The position numbers and the translations under genes are program-made. DNA of 48,428 nt from Emiliania huxleyi CCMP1516 (taxonomy: Eukaryota; Haptophyta; Isochrysidales; Noelaerhabdaceae). Below, piece after piece: positions 9,709 to 19,608 of this stretch (position 1 is the stretch's first letter; each line of letters opens with the position of its first letter). The notes under the pieces are model-generated. The model ran no database searches. It was given only the letters and a program-made list of their open reading frames with translations, and was not told where the DNA came from. The stretch spans positions 292,105 to 340,532 of the forward strand of contig NW_005201286.1 in NCBI RefSeq assembly GCF_000372725.1, written 5' to 3'.

Positions 9709-9899
9709 AAAAAAATTCGGCGCGCCGCACTGCTCTGACCCCTGCTCGCCCCTGCTCGCCCCTGCTCGCCACTGTCGCCTCGGTTGCCGAGGCTGCCGCG
9801 CACCCGCGCGCTACGCGACTACGAACTGCACCAGCTGGGCTCGAACCAACGACCAAAACGTCCCCGACCCGAACGCTGCACCAACTAGGCCACACCGCA
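9709..9899 (-). ncRNA. tRNA-derived SINE-like Pol III unit
   Basis: On the minus strand 9899-9826 is a 74-nt tRNA-shaped segment. It has an A box (TGGCCTAGTTGG), a B box (GGTTCGAGCCC) and a well-paired T arm (GTTGG/CCAGC with loop TTCGAGC). A possible anticodon stem (CGTTC/GGACG) would show GTC, but the base before it is G, not the invariant U33, and the acceptor and D stems pair poorly. So it is not a working tRNA. The transcript would run on through a tandem GGGGCGAGCA segment to a T7 run at 9715-9709, a normal Pol III terminator, giving about 190 nt. This is the build of a tRNA-derived SINE. Confidence 0.5.
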
Positions 9900-10818
9900 G
9901 GCTCGATATGCAATACGCACAAAACTGGCCGCTCATAAAGCACTACTCATTTGCCGAGGCACGCGGCGCCCCTCCACAGCCAGCCTACCCTCCTATCGCG
10001 CCACTCGAAGCCCCGCGGCCGCCTCTCGCCTACCGCGCTGCCCTCGCCTGCCACCGCACCGCCCGCGCTCCAGCCTAACCAGCTCTGCATCTCGCAACAC
10101 ACACTTGACAGGGACAGACCAGGCGCAGGAAAAGGGAGCGGGGCCCGAATCCAAGGGACCACCCCGTCGGGCGGAGGAGCTGTGAACTCAGGTCCAGCAG
10201 GAAGGCTGCTGGCTCCTGACTCATCCCCCAAATCCCCCACACCTTGGCGGCCTGAAACCTTACCATTCCGACACCTCACACACACCCCTCCCCTAGGGCT
10301 AAGCAGTGCGCGAGCCCACCCGACTTCAGGCGAGACGTTGACCACTCCTTTGGAACAGTTCTGTCAGTGGCTGCACTAGACGCCCACAGAGGCGCGCGGC
10401 GCGGGCAGATGACTAGGGGAGAAAAAGCGGAGAACCTAGCTCGCTGGGAGACGTGCGCAACCTAAAGACGGGAATAGGGGAGAAGTGTCAGTGTGAGGGG
10501 AGGGCGTAGGCTGGCGTTTTTGCCTTTGAAAACTGAACAGTTTTTTTTGGGTCACTAATACGTAATGGAGGTCCCCACATACGGTGGTTACCACCTTGAC
10601 CTTCGTACACAAATCTCAAATGGAAATACTGTCGCGCTTGTGAGGTGTTGAGCTTGAGGTGGCCGCGGCCGCGCGGGATGCAAGCTTCGCCATGCACGCG
10701 CCATGGGAAACGACGTGCATCACTCCCGGGTGCACAAACGCTGCGCACGGCCGCACCGAACGCCCAAAGGACTCGGGCCCGCCCGCTTGTATGTTCCCAC
10801 TGGCTTTCACCTCTCGCA
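9900..10818. other. Intergenic and 3' untranslated region of the NF-YB gene
   Basis: No coding exon recognised. A 14-bp sequence, gggtcactaatacg, occurs here at 10549-10562 and also at 9545-9558; alone it is too short to define an element. Confidence 0.3.
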
Positions 10819-11555
10819 TCATTCCATGGCGGAAATTGCTCCCGACGGCGCTGGCTGCGATGCGGCCGCGGTCGCTGGCAACACGCCCGCGGCGGGCTCG
10901 GGCGCAGCAGCCTCGTCGGTCGAGGACGGCAGCGAGCCAGGGGCGAGTGGCGCGGCGGGACTGCCGTCGACGCCTGCGGCGTGCCTGGGCTGGGTGGCTG
11001 GAGCGGGCGCCGCAAATGCAGGCGCAGCCCCCGCATCGCTCGAGCTCTGCCCCGGCTCGGAAGGGCGCGCCTCGCCCGGTTCGGTCCGCTGGCGCTTCGA
11101 CGCCTCCGCCTGCAGGGTGGGGCCGGCCTGTCTGGCGTGAGCGGGGTGCGGGCCAGCCCGGGCGCTTTGCCGGGCGCCGCTCGCGCCTGCGCGTCCTCGG
11201 CCGCGCACCGCTGCAGGTGGCTCTTGAGCGAGTCGGTGAAGCCTCTGAAGCCCAGCGTGTTGAGCACCGCAAGCAGATCCGCCTCAGTCACCGCGTCGCG
11301 GCCCTCGCGCGCCACGCGCTGCCGGGCCTCGCTGACGAGCAGGCTGAGGAACTCGCCGGTACAGACCTGGACCGCCTCGACGGCGTCCTCCGACAGGGCC
11401 GCCCGCGGCTCAGTGCTGATGGTGTGCGCCATGACGTGGCGCACGCCGCGGATGGGAAGAGACATCGATGGCTCGGCGTTCTTCGAGACTCTTGTATTTT
11501 TTTGCGTTGGAGAGACTCTTTTCCGCATCTCTTGGCTGATTCTGACCTCACTCAT
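10819..11555 (-). CDS. NF-YB / CBF-A-type histone-fold transcription factor subunit
   Basis: Two exons, 11555-11187 and 11109-10819, joined across a 77-bp GC-AG intron (phase 0), give 219 aa. Residues about 32-110 form the histone fold of NF-YB: SLPIRGVRHVMAHTI, then LSEDAVEAVQVCTGEFLSLL, then an EADLLAVLNTLGF strand and SLKSHLQR. This matches the order in NF-YB, which pairs with NF-YC and NF-YA to bind CCAAT. The basic substitutions at the RIMK position differ from typical family members. The C-terminal half is Ala/Pro/Ser-rich, a likely activation region, and ends AISAME. Acting place would be the nucleus. The intron shows GCAGGCG at both ends. Confidence 0.8.
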
Positions 11556-12234
11556 CAGAGGGTCCCGGCTGAGCGCTGGGGGAGAGTGAGAGGATGAGAG
11601 TGTGCGCTGTAGAGATCCAAAAAAAGATAGGCTGCAGCGCTGGATGGAGAGCGCTGGATGGAGCGCGCTGTAGAGCTCTACATCCGGCGCGGGACAGACT
11701 GCGTGCGTTGTAGAGCGATGTAGACGGAAGACGCGAATTCACAGTGAATTGACAGTGAATTCACTAAGTAAATCGCGCTCTACATGCGCTCTACAGCGGT
11801 CAGCGCTCGCGAGTTTTGGCATCCCTAGAGCTAGACCCCTACTGGGCAGCCTCGAGGGCGAGCGACACGGCAGCCGCTTCTCCCGCGCGCTACTCGCTCG
11901 TGGCGGCGCCATGCCTGACCCTTCCCAAGCTGCTACGAACGAACGAGTCCGGAGCCTGACTTGAGCACTTGAGCACTGGATAGGGCCGATTCCGCGTGGT
12001 ACGGGACCCCTCGATCGTCTCGCCCTCCCTCACTGACGCTGAGCGCGGCGGGGCCGCACCGGCCGGGCGAGGCTGACTGACCAGGCAGCCTCCCCCGCGT
12101 CTGCGCCAGCGCCAGGCTGGTTCGGGAGAAAAACTACTACAACTGTATGTGGAGTCTGTGGCACCTCCGGCACACCCTCCCTGGCAGCGGAGAGCCCCGA
12201 ACCCTGGGATTCGGCGTTAGGGTGCTGGCGCGAC
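11556..12234. other. Intergenic, divergent promoter space
   Basis: Spacer between the NF-YB gene (minus) and the AlkB-like gene (plus). It holds a cluster of TGTAGAGC motifs (annotated separately) and a small direct repeat, cagtgaatt, at about 11742-11760. No coding segment seen. Confidence 0.4.
11608..11795. promoter_or_regulatory. Cluster of TGTAGAGC / GCTCTACA motifs
   Basis: The octamer TGTAGAGC or close forms occur at 11608, 11669-11682 (as a perfect 14-bp palindrome TGTAGAGCTCTACA), 11709-11724 (twice) and, inverted, twice in 11774-11795. The cluster begins about 50 bp upstream of the NF-YB ATG. A binding-site array or a decayed repeat are both possible. Confidence 0.35.
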
Positions 12235-13407
12235 ATGATTTCAGCCTTTCCGCGATTTCGGCCCGCCGCTGACGCGCGCAGTCGCATGCAGCTGCTGGGC
12301 ACGGACGGCGCCGGCCTTCCCATTGTACTAATTCGCAACTATGACGGAAAACGGGGCGACGCCCTCGCTTCCGACGTCGAGAAGGCGCTCGGGATCCACA
12401 TGGTGCACCAGGACCCGCAGCGGAACATCAGCGGGTGCGGCGGTGCGGCGCAGACCGATGCGCCGTCCGACAAGTACCAGATCATCAAGGGCATCATCAA
12501 CTACGAGTTCGTGCACGGCGAAGAGTATGTGGACAGCTGCAAGGCGCTCGATATGGCGGGTCGCGATTTTGTCGCGAACGCGCTCTCCCTCATCGAGCCC
12601 CACCTGTGCGAAGCGTCGACTCTCGCCGCACTGCCCGCCCTCGACGCGCTGCCGACGACCGCCAGGCCGCTCGGCAAGGACTCGGTCGACAAGGACTCGA
12701 AGCCAAGCCGTGTCGAGACGCAGGTCCTCTCGTACCCGGCCGGTACGGCTGAGGTAGGCTACCACCCGCACGTCGACAAGACGGGCACGCGCTGGGTCGC
12801 CCTCGCCAGCCTCGGCACCGCGCCGTGCGACTTCTTCTGGGACATCGCACGCCCGGACAAGCAGCGCAGGAGCTGCGCCGCCGGCTCTTCAGGGTTCAAC
12901 GCCGGCTCCTGCGAGCGGTGGGACCCGGACGCGGCGTCGCGGCATGGCAGCAAGGGGCGGCCGACCAAGCTCAAGGGCGGCAAGGCCGCCGATCGCGTGC
13001 CGTGCCGCAGCTGCCGAACGGTGACGATGGCGCCCGGCGACGTGCTCGTCTTTTGCGGCGAGCCCTTCTCCTCCCGCGTCGTGCATGGCGTGGACTCGGT
13101 CGGCGCGTCCGACCCGCTGCGCGAGGCCGCGGTGAACGCCGCCGGGCTGGGATGGCTCCGCGGCCGGCGCATCTCTTTGCTGGCGCGCGGCGCGAACCAC
13201 CGCGAGCGCATCGTCGAGTACGACCAGATGCACGAGCACTGCACCGCAGAATACCTCCAGAGGGTCCTGCCCGGCGAGGTTCTCGCGTCCGAGCTGACGC
13301 GTGCGCGGCAACGCGCGCTGGGCGGCGGCGGCAGCGGCCGCGGCGGGTGGCGGCCACCCGTGGTCACCCTTGGCGTCCCTCTTGAAAACCTCAACTGCTT
13401 TTTCTAA
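12235..13407 (+). CDS. AlkB-like 2-oxoglutarate/Fe(II) dioxygenase
   Basis: ORF of 390 aa. The iron-binding facial triad is visible: H179-x-D181 in GYHPHVDKTGTRWVALASLG and the distal His at 284 in SSRVVHGVDS, followed by R311/R312 (RGRRISLL) placed to bind 2-oxoglutarate. The strand MAPGDVLVFCGEP before the distal His is typical of AlkB-type folds. Such enzymes oxidatively demethylate nucleic acids or proteins; the substrate here is unknown. An insert of about 60 residues with Cys and Lys lies between the HxD and distal His and may be a substrate-recognition loop. The last codons (LENLNCFF) run into AT-rich sequence next to the assembly gap, so the natural C-terminus may be missing. Confidence 0.7.
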   Translation: MISAFPRFRPAADARSRMQLLGTDGAGLPIVLIRNYDGKRGDALASDVEKALGIHMVHQDPQRNISGCGGAAQTDAPSDKYQIIKGIINYEFVHGEEYVDSCKALDMAGRDFVANALSLIEPHLCEASTLAALPALDALPTTARPLGKDSVDKDSKPSRVETQVLSYPAGTAEVGYHPHVDKTGTRWVALASLGTAPCDFFWDIARPDKQRRSCAAGSSGFNAGSCERWDPDAASRHGSKGRPTKLKGGKAADRVPCRSCRTVTMAPGDVLVFCGEPFSSRVVHGVDSVGASDPLREAAVNAAGLGWLRGRRISLLARGANHRERIVEYDQMHEHCTAEYLQRVLPGEVLASELTRARQRALGGGGSGRGGWRPPVVTLGVPLENLNCFF

Positions 13408-13535
13408 TTATTATCACAATTATTTGCCTGGGAAGCATAATGCCTTAATCTATTTCCTTAACTAGATGTTATATCCTTGCCCAGATTGATGCTCTGGATT
13501 TGCACCGTCATGTTAACATGGCCTATCTTGGTTTT
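13393..13535. other. AT-rich sequence abutting the assembly gap
   Basis: About 140 bases of clearly AT-rich sequence begin inside the end of the AlkB-like ORF and run to the first N. On the minus strand it reads a short protein-like stretch (KIGHVNMTVQIQSINLGKD). Its base composition is unlike everything around it. It could be a contaminant read end, an organellar or foreign fragment, or a real AT-rich insertion. Confidence 0.5.
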
Positions 13536-13635
13536 NNNNNNNNNNNNNNNNNNNNNNNNNNNNNNNNNNNNNNNNNNNNNNNNNNNNNNNNNNNNNNNNN
13601 NNNNNNNNNNNNNNNNNNNNNNNNNNNNNNNNNNN
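13536..13635. other. Assembly gap (100 N)
   Basis: Exactly 100 N bases, the usual placeholder for a gap of unknown length. Gene order across it is only as good as the scaffolding. Confidence 0.99.
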
Positions 13636-14262
13636 CCACCCGCAACGAGCAACAGCCCCTACCAGCGCGCGCCCGGAAAGCCCGCTTGCCTCCACGGCGT
13701 GAACTGCTACCGCAAGAACCCGGCTCACTGGTTGGAATACGACCACCCCGCCGACCACCCGCACCTCGCGCCGCCCGCCGCGCCGCCGCCGACCGCCGTA
13801 CTGCCGCCGCCCGCCACGCCGCCGCCGCCGCCGCCCGCCGCGCCGCCCACCAAGAAGCGCGCGCGGCCCGACGACGACGGGGCCTCGCCGCCGCCGCTGA
13901 GAGTGCCGGTCGCGCGGATCGACCAGGCGAAGGAGCTCTTGGCGCTGCTGCGGACGACAGGGGAGGCGACCGAGCGCAGGCTGGCAGTTCGCGGGTCCTC
14001 CTTCTCTGGCGACCAGAAGCTGATGCAGTTCGCGAAAAAGGCGGCGGACCGCGACGACGTGGCGGCGGACCGCACGCCTGGCCGGTCGAGGCGGCAGCGG
14101 TGCGGCAATTGTGGGTTGCTCGCGACGGAGCACACGCGATCGAGCCGGGGGCAAGGGGCGAGCGCGCACGCCGGAGAGAAGTACTACTCGTGCTCTGTGA
14201 CGAGGAACTGCCACAACTTCTCCGATGACGAGAAGCGCCGGGTAGGACTGCGAGTGATGTGA
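13636..14262 (+). CDS. PBZ zinc-finger protein with GRF-like C-terminal zinc ribbon (5' end in gap)
   Basis: The open frame runs from the gap to the TGA at 14262 (208 aa visible). Residues about 14-40 match the PBZ (poly-ADP-ribose-binding zinc finger) pattern: K-x-x-C-x-x-G-x-x-C-Y-R-K-N-P-x-H then the HP-x-D-H end (CLHGVNCYRKNPAHW). PBZ modules in APLF and CHFR bind poly(ADP-ribose) at DNA damage or checkpoint sites. A Pro-rich linker and a KKRAR-type nuclear signal follow. The C-terminus has CGNCG, then YYSCS and NCHNF, the spacing of a GRF-type zinc finger found on several DNA-repair enzymes. It may be a separate gene or the 3' part of the AlkB-like gene across the gap. Confidence 0.7.
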   Translation, partial: PPATSNSPYQRAPGKPACLHGVNCYRKNPAHWLEYDHPADHPHLAPPAAPPPTAVLPPPATPPPPPPAAPPTKKRARPDDDGASPPPLRVPVARIDQAKELLALLRTTGEATERRLAVRGSSFSGDQKLMQFAKKAADRDDVAADRTPGRSRRQRCGNCGLLATEHTRSSRGQGASAHAGEKYYSCSVTRNCHNFSDDEKRRVGLRVM

Positions 14263-15745
14263 AGGGCCGTGCCCGATAGAGCGCAGCCAAGACGAAGCCG
14301 TGGGGGGGCTTGGTCTTTCACCACGCAAGCAATGTACTCCAATACAGTTGTGTTGTTTTGCACACACACGACACACCACCCGCACACTGGCACGTGGCCG
14401 TGGGGCACGGTGTGCACGGTGAAACATGCTGAAAGCTCCCTCCGTCTCGCCGGGTCGCCGCGCCGCCTCCCTCGCCATCTCCGCATCTGAGGTGTGTCGA
14501 GCCGCCTGTGAGTGAGAGAGTTGTGTCAGTTCTCTGCACTCTGGTAGAGGACGGGAACGGGGAACGAGATGAGATAGAGTAGGGAGTAGAAGAAAGCAAA
14601 GAGGAGCCCTGCGCACGCACGACTCCGCAGGAGAAGCCCCTCCCCAGACAAAACACAAGGGAGAGGTGGGTGGGTCACAGAAAAACTGCGGCCGCCAGCG
14701 ACTGAGCGTCTCGCTGGCGGACGGGGAGAGGAACACAAAGGGACGTACGGTACGGACGTCCATCCACTGGGATGAGAGTAATGGAAAGATGAGGTCGAAT
14801 CTGCTGATTCAACAGCCGCCCAAAGGAGCGCCGCCTCAACACGGGGTATCGGCTCTATCGAGCCATGCTAGCTCCAGCCGCAACCCCACCCGGCCGCCCG
14901 AGCGTGTTCCCGCAAAGCAGAGAAGACTAATTCCTGGGGGAAGCAACCGTCTCTCGAGCGTGCCGCGCGCGTCCGCCGCCCGACGAGGACGGCGCGCAGC
15001 GAGGCCAGGTTGCCCACCGACAGATCGACGAGCAGTCTCCGGCTCGTCATAGCTCCCCCCTCCCCCCCTGGACGCCCCCGTGGCCTAAAGTCTGGGCAGG
15101 TTGTGGAGGACACGTCGACACGATCCCGGCGTGAACACGACTAACTGACGGATCCGCTCCTGACAGTGGCACGCACCGCGCCGCGCCGCGTGCGACTGTC
15201 TCTTTGTTTGAAGTTAAAAAGTCGAATCAGAGCCGGGTGTCGGCGTTGTCCTCCAGTTTCCTCCTCTGGCCCCCCCGTCCGGGACCGCTCCGGGGACGCA
15301 CGGCGGCAAACCCATCAAGCTGCTATGAGGCCCCGGCATCGCCTCCCCTGGCTTAGCTCGAATGAGAGATATTGTGCACATGGTTAGTCTCTACAGTATG
15401 TACACTGACACTGAACCTCCCAGAGCTCGTCCCTGTCCGCCACGGCCATCCTCGGCCTCCGGAGGGCCCCCGGCCGCTGCGCGGTGCGGCGGCGTCACAA
15501 ATCCGACAACAGAGCACCGGGACGCGGTCGGGCGATCTGAGGCCCAACTAGGCGTATGCATTGCCTGGACCTATCAACAGGCGCCTGTGGCGCCGTGGTC
15601 AGGAGCTGCTGTTGACGTCGCCAGTTTTTTCTTGCGCGGCGTCCCGTCTCGCTCAGGAGCTGCGTTGCTTCGCCGCCGCCGCCGCCGCCTCCTCGGCCGC
15701 CCACCTCCGCCTCCGCGGCCGCCGCACGAGTTCAAAGTTCCGATC
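14263..15745. other. Intergenic, mostly non-coding
   Basis: No convincing gene. It holds a hairpin repeat at 14675-14739 (separate entry) and a weak minus-strand ORF, 14868-15113, with no recognisable motif. From 15362 the frame of the next gene is open, but the stretch before 15746 is Arg/Pro-rich and looks like 5' leader. Confidence 0.35.
14675..14739 (+). repeat. Dispersed hairpin repeat, copy A
   Basis: A segment of about 60 bp centred on a perfect 10-bp inverted repeat, CCGCCAGCGA at 14692-14701 and TCGCTGGCGG at 14711-14720. The same segment (starting tcacagaa and ending gaacacaa) occurs in inverted orientation at 43494-43556. Confidence 0.65.
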
Positions 15746-16921
15746 ATGCCGGACGACCTCCGCCTCGAGGCGCGCCTCTCTCGGCTCTCGCACGCCGCTC
15801 TGGTCAGCCTCGTCTGCGAGGCGTCGCGATCCAACCACGGCGTCGCCACAACCTCAAACACCTGCCTCGCCCGCCACTCGCCGCTGCCCGACTGGGCGGT
15901 GAGGGACGTGCTGCTTGACCCGGACCTCATCGCCTGCGTGCTCTCTCACGTCCACGGCGGCTCAGCTGCCGCCCGCGTGTGCACTGCCTGGAGGACGGCG
16001 TGGGACACGACTGACAGGCTCGTTTACGGGCTTGGCGGCGGCAGAGAAGCTGCCGGCCGGGCGTGCGGCGAGCTGCTTCGGCTGGTGAACAGATCCTCGC
16101 GCCGACCGCAGCAACCCATCGACGACAATCGTACGCGCGTCGCACAGCATCACGGCGGCATTGAGGCGCTCGTTGCGCTCGTCCGGCCCGGCCCGACAAC
16201 CGCAACCATCACCAACCTGGCCTTGCGGGTGCTGCGGAGCCTTGCAAAGACGCCCGCGGTCCCCGAGCGCATCATCGAGGCGGGCGGCGTCCAAAACCTG
16301 ATCGCCGTGCTGCGGCAAGTCACCTTCTTTCCAAACGACCCGTTCGAGAGCAAGCGGCTTGCGACGCAGTTGCTGGCGGCGTGCACGTCCTTGCACCCGC
16401 CGGCTCGCACGGCCGTCTGCGAGGCTCAAGGCATTCCGCAGCTCGCCAAGTTCGCGTTGCAGGCGCGAAGGCTCGTCGGTGAGGACACCTCCAGCGCGTG
16501 CGCGGCGGCGGCCGTCGCCGTGCTGCAGTGCGCAGCCAGCGTTCCCAGGAGCACCGAGCCGCCCGATGACCTCTGCCTCTCCGTTTCGGTTCGCCTTGTG
16601 CAGTGCGACCCGCAGCTGCAGTTCACCGACGGCCCCTTCTCCAAGCTCATGTGGAAGCTGCTGGCGGCCGACGCGCTGCTCGCCCTGGCCGCTCTGTCGA
16701 CGCCGGACATGGCTCCGCAGTGGAGGCGCGTGGGAGGCACGCAAGCCCTCGCAGCGCTCAGCTGCGACGATGCGGCGTGGGTCGATTGGAGCTCCCGCCT
16801 GAGGACCCCGAGCGGCGAGCCGAGGCCAATCGCGGTCAAGCAGCTGGCGGACCGCGGCCTCGCAAACCTGGGCGTGCGGGCGACGCGCTCGACCCTCCGC
16901 TCTGTGCGGGTCGGGGCATGA
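15746..16921 (+). CDS. ARM-repeat protein with N-terminal F-box-like region
   Basis: Single exon, 391 aa, starting MPDDLRLEARLSRLSH. Residues about 1-30 form a short helical SAP-like or cap motif. Residues 50-95 (LPDWAVRDVLLDPDLIACVL, then ARVCTAWRTAWD) resemble an F-box-like module seen in haptophyte ARM and RCC1 proteins. Residues about 105-375 are armadillo-type helices, e.g. HHGGIEALVALV, NLALRVLRSLAKTPAVPERI and IEAGGVQNLIAVL. Such proteins act as protein-binding scaffolds. The frame is open upstream to 15362, but that part has no domain character; the ATG at 15746 opens the conserved-looking sequence. Confidence 0.75.
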   Translation: MPDDLRLEARLSRLSHAALVSLVCEASRSNHGVATTSNTCLARHSPLPDWAVRDVLLDPDLIACVLSHVHGGSAAARVCTAWRTAWDTTDRLVYGLGGGREAAGRACGELLRLVNRSSRRPQQPIDDNRTRVAQHHGGIEALVALVRPGPTTATITNLALRVLRSLAKTPAVPERIIEAGGVQNLIAVLRQVTFFPNDPFESKRLATQLLAACTSLHPPARTAVCEAQGIPQLAKFALQARRLVGEDTSSACAAAAVAVLQCAASVPRSTEPPDDLCLSVSVRLVQCDPQLQFTDGPFSKLMWKLLAADALLALAALSTPDMAPQWRRVGGTQALAALSCDDAAWVDWSSRLRTPSGEPRPIAVKQLADRGLANLGVRATRSTLRSVRVGA

Positions 16922-18165
16922 GCGGCAGCGATCGATGACGGCACGGGGCCGCCGCCGCGGCCGCCCCGTCCAAGAGAGAGGGGCAGGCGATGGACTTGCG
17001 GCAGCAGAGGAAGGATCCTCCAGCCTGTTTGATTCTATCCAGCGGCCGGGGAACCAGAGGGAGAGTGAAGTGGGCCGGAGTGTGAGGTGTGTGTGACTCA
17101 CTGTGAGAGCACCGGACTCCGGACACCCACCTGGGCGCTCGAGGGAAATCGGCATGTGAGGAGCGGGGCAGCGGGCGAGCGCCGGCAGGGCGCACTGAAG
17201 CTCGCGTTCCAAGACCACATAAAGTTATTGCTTTCGACACACGAGTACTTGGAGTTATCGATCCCCCCCCCCCCCCCCCGAGGCCGGAGCAGAGGCCAGA
17301 GGCTTCTTTCTACACTTTTCCTTTCTCTCTCTCTCTCCATGCACACTCGCTGCAAAGCAATGCAATTATAGTAGAAAACTTAGTAGTGCAAAATAGACGT
17401 GGGAGGAGTGATGAGATTTGCTTGCGTGAGTGAGTGAGTATTCTTGATACGACCCACGTGCCACGACGGCACACCACCAGAGAGAAAGATTTTGAAAACC
17501 AACACAACAAAATTCCCTCACACAACACAGGGCACGGGACTGGCGCGCACTGGCACTAACACAGGTACATACCACGGGCGCCAACAAGAATTTTACAACA
17601 AAGCTCCCTCGCACGACACTGGGCACGGATCACGACTCTCACAGTGATTGGGCTCGGCAGCTTGTTGGCTCACAGCCAATGAATTCGACGCGGTCGGCCT
17701 TGCGGAGAGAGGCTGCCAGCAAGTTGACGATCGCTGTGTACTTCATGGTGGGACGGCTGACTCGGCCCATACAGGATGCCACGCGACTGCCTGAAGGGGA
17801 GGGGGGCGAGGCTAGAGCGCAGAGGCAGACTCAGCTGCTCTCTCCACGCCAGTCCACTCGCATCGGTTGCCTCCATGAACGGCGGAGCTATTCTCGCGTC
17901 CACACCATACTGTGCACCACACCTACACCTGGCTCCAACTTGGACACGCCCGCATACACAGGAACACAACACAGGATTCCTACACACACTGCTGGGTGGG
18001 TGGGGGCAGGCACTAGGTCACGCATGGCATCGGAAGTCTTACTTACCTAAAGGCATCTCTAGCAGCGCCGTTCGTTACGCGTGCGGCATCCCCCCCACAC
18101 ACTTGCTTAGCCTGCATGACCGGCTCATGGTCGAGCTCTCGAAAGTTACACTAGAGACTAGAGCT
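16922..18165. other. Gene-free stretch with degenerate repeats
   Basis: No gene recognised. It includes a 17-C run at 17263-17279, a CT microsatellite near 17323-17338 and a loose direct repeat: 17499-17537 and 17581-17628 share the pattern ccaaca..aaattt/ttcaca..gctccctc.cac..cacaggcacgg. A 36-codon minus-strand ORF near 17647-17755 (MKYTAIVNLLAASL start) is possible but unsupported. Confidence 0.35.
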
Positions 18166-19429
18166 GATCCCGGACAAAACAGATTTTCGGCCCCCGTTAC
18201 GTGACGCCCTTGGAGCACTTGGAGTGCAGTTATCAACCTCACATCCAGGGCGGGGAGCTAAGAAGCGCACCCAGCGAGCCGGATGATCGGTGTCGGGTTA
18301 CGGCTAGAGAGCCCTAGCCCCGGGGGTGCGCGTTCGCAGGGAAAGGGCCGTAAAGTAAACACGGGTCTCCGAGGGTTAGTTCCGTGTACCGGGTTTCCCC
18401 TTAACTGCAGAACGCCCCCTCTACTCGGAGCTAACGAAGCCCGGTACAGATTTTGCCCCCGTTACGCGTTGCGCCAGCGATTTTCGCTCGCGCCCGCCGC
18501 AGCGCCGATGCAAAGTGCCTACGGAGCGGCACTTGCAACCGTCTCATGCACATGCTGGCTAGGCTGCGACCACCTGCCAGCTGCCGCACGCCTCATCTGC
18601 GTGCTGTGACGGGTCGTATGCGCATCTTTGCATGCAAGCTAGTGCAAGGTCACCGACGTCACGTCTGTCAGACTGTCACGGTGTCGTGTGTCAACGGTCT
18701 AACCGCAAACAGTTTCTCTCGTCTCCGTGACCGAGTCGCGGCCCGCGGCGGGTGCGGGGTGGTGTGTGCCTGTGTGCGTCCTCGACGGCCAGTCAATGCA
18801 TTTCCTACATTTGACAGACTGGGAAGGAGCTAAGATCCTCCCTGCACCCTGGACAAGATGAAGACGTGGAGAGCTGTGTATGGTTCCAGGTGGTGCGAGG
18901 ACAAAGGCCTTGCTGTCCGAATCATGGCGCACCGCTGCACCGCACAATCTGGGCGCACCCTGGCCATCTGAGATCTGTGCGGACTGATTCCGACCTCCCT
19001 GAGGGCGAAGAGTACCTCACAGAGGAGACCGACGGTAACTTGACAGGGGCCGACTTCTCCTGCTGGCACCTTTGGCGGGTCAGACAGCCACTTGATGGAT
19101 TGATTGCTGGGCACGTGTTCTGGAAATTCGTTCTTGCGCCCGAGGTGAGAGCGCCAAAACGGAACTGGGCGGGGCTCGAACAGGGCTCGATCGATGCAGC
19201 TGGATGGGTCCACATTCGGGAGCTCGATCTAGATGACTGCATCATCTGTGACCCACAAGCCCTAATGGATGGGACGACCTCTTGCATAACGAGTTCTATC
19301 ACCTTGTGCATGACACATTTTTTTGGCTCAGCGTTACGCCTCGATGCAGATTTCGACCCCCCGTTACGCCCTCGGTACAGATTTTTCGGGCCCGGTTACG
19401 AAAATCTGTTTTGTGTTTTGTCCGGGATC
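18166..19429. mobile_element. Non-autonomous element with terminal inverted repeats
   Basis: The ends are inverted copies: gatcccggacaaaacagat at 18166 onward and its reverse complement ending at 19429, the right end carrying a 7-nt internal insertion (acaaaac repeated). Inside, a subterminal motif of the form CAGATTT...CCCCGTTACG recurs near 18180, 18443, 19345 and 19373, and GTTACG occurs six times. I see no transposase; ORFs inside, such as 18866-19522, lack a DDE or other catalytic pattern. Size 1.26 kb. No clear target-site duplication. It resembles a MITE-like or deletion-derivative DNA transposon. Confidence 0.55.
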
Positions 19430-19608
19430 TGTATGTCGTGTGAGTTGGGATTACCTGCCGGACGAACGATACCGGTTGGAGGCGCACGACACACGCCTGT
19501 GACTAACTACTATAGCGGTTAGAAGTCGGTTACACAAATTAGTCAGCAGGTGTGGCGGTTTGAGGCCTTTTCCGTCCGCCCGTTTTGCAGGTCCAAAGTA
19601 AATTCATA

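Noticed and set aside
9826..9899. Functional tRNA gene
   Set aside because: Acceptor and D stems pair poorly and the base before the anticodon is G, not U.
9545..10562. Element bounded by the 14-bp direct repeat gggtcactaatacg
   Set aside because: A few exact 14-bp matches are expected by chance in 48 kb, and flanks do not match further.
18866..19522. Transposase of the TIR element
   Set aside because: No catalytic DDE/D pattern or DNA-binding motif; the ORF runs through the terminal repeat.
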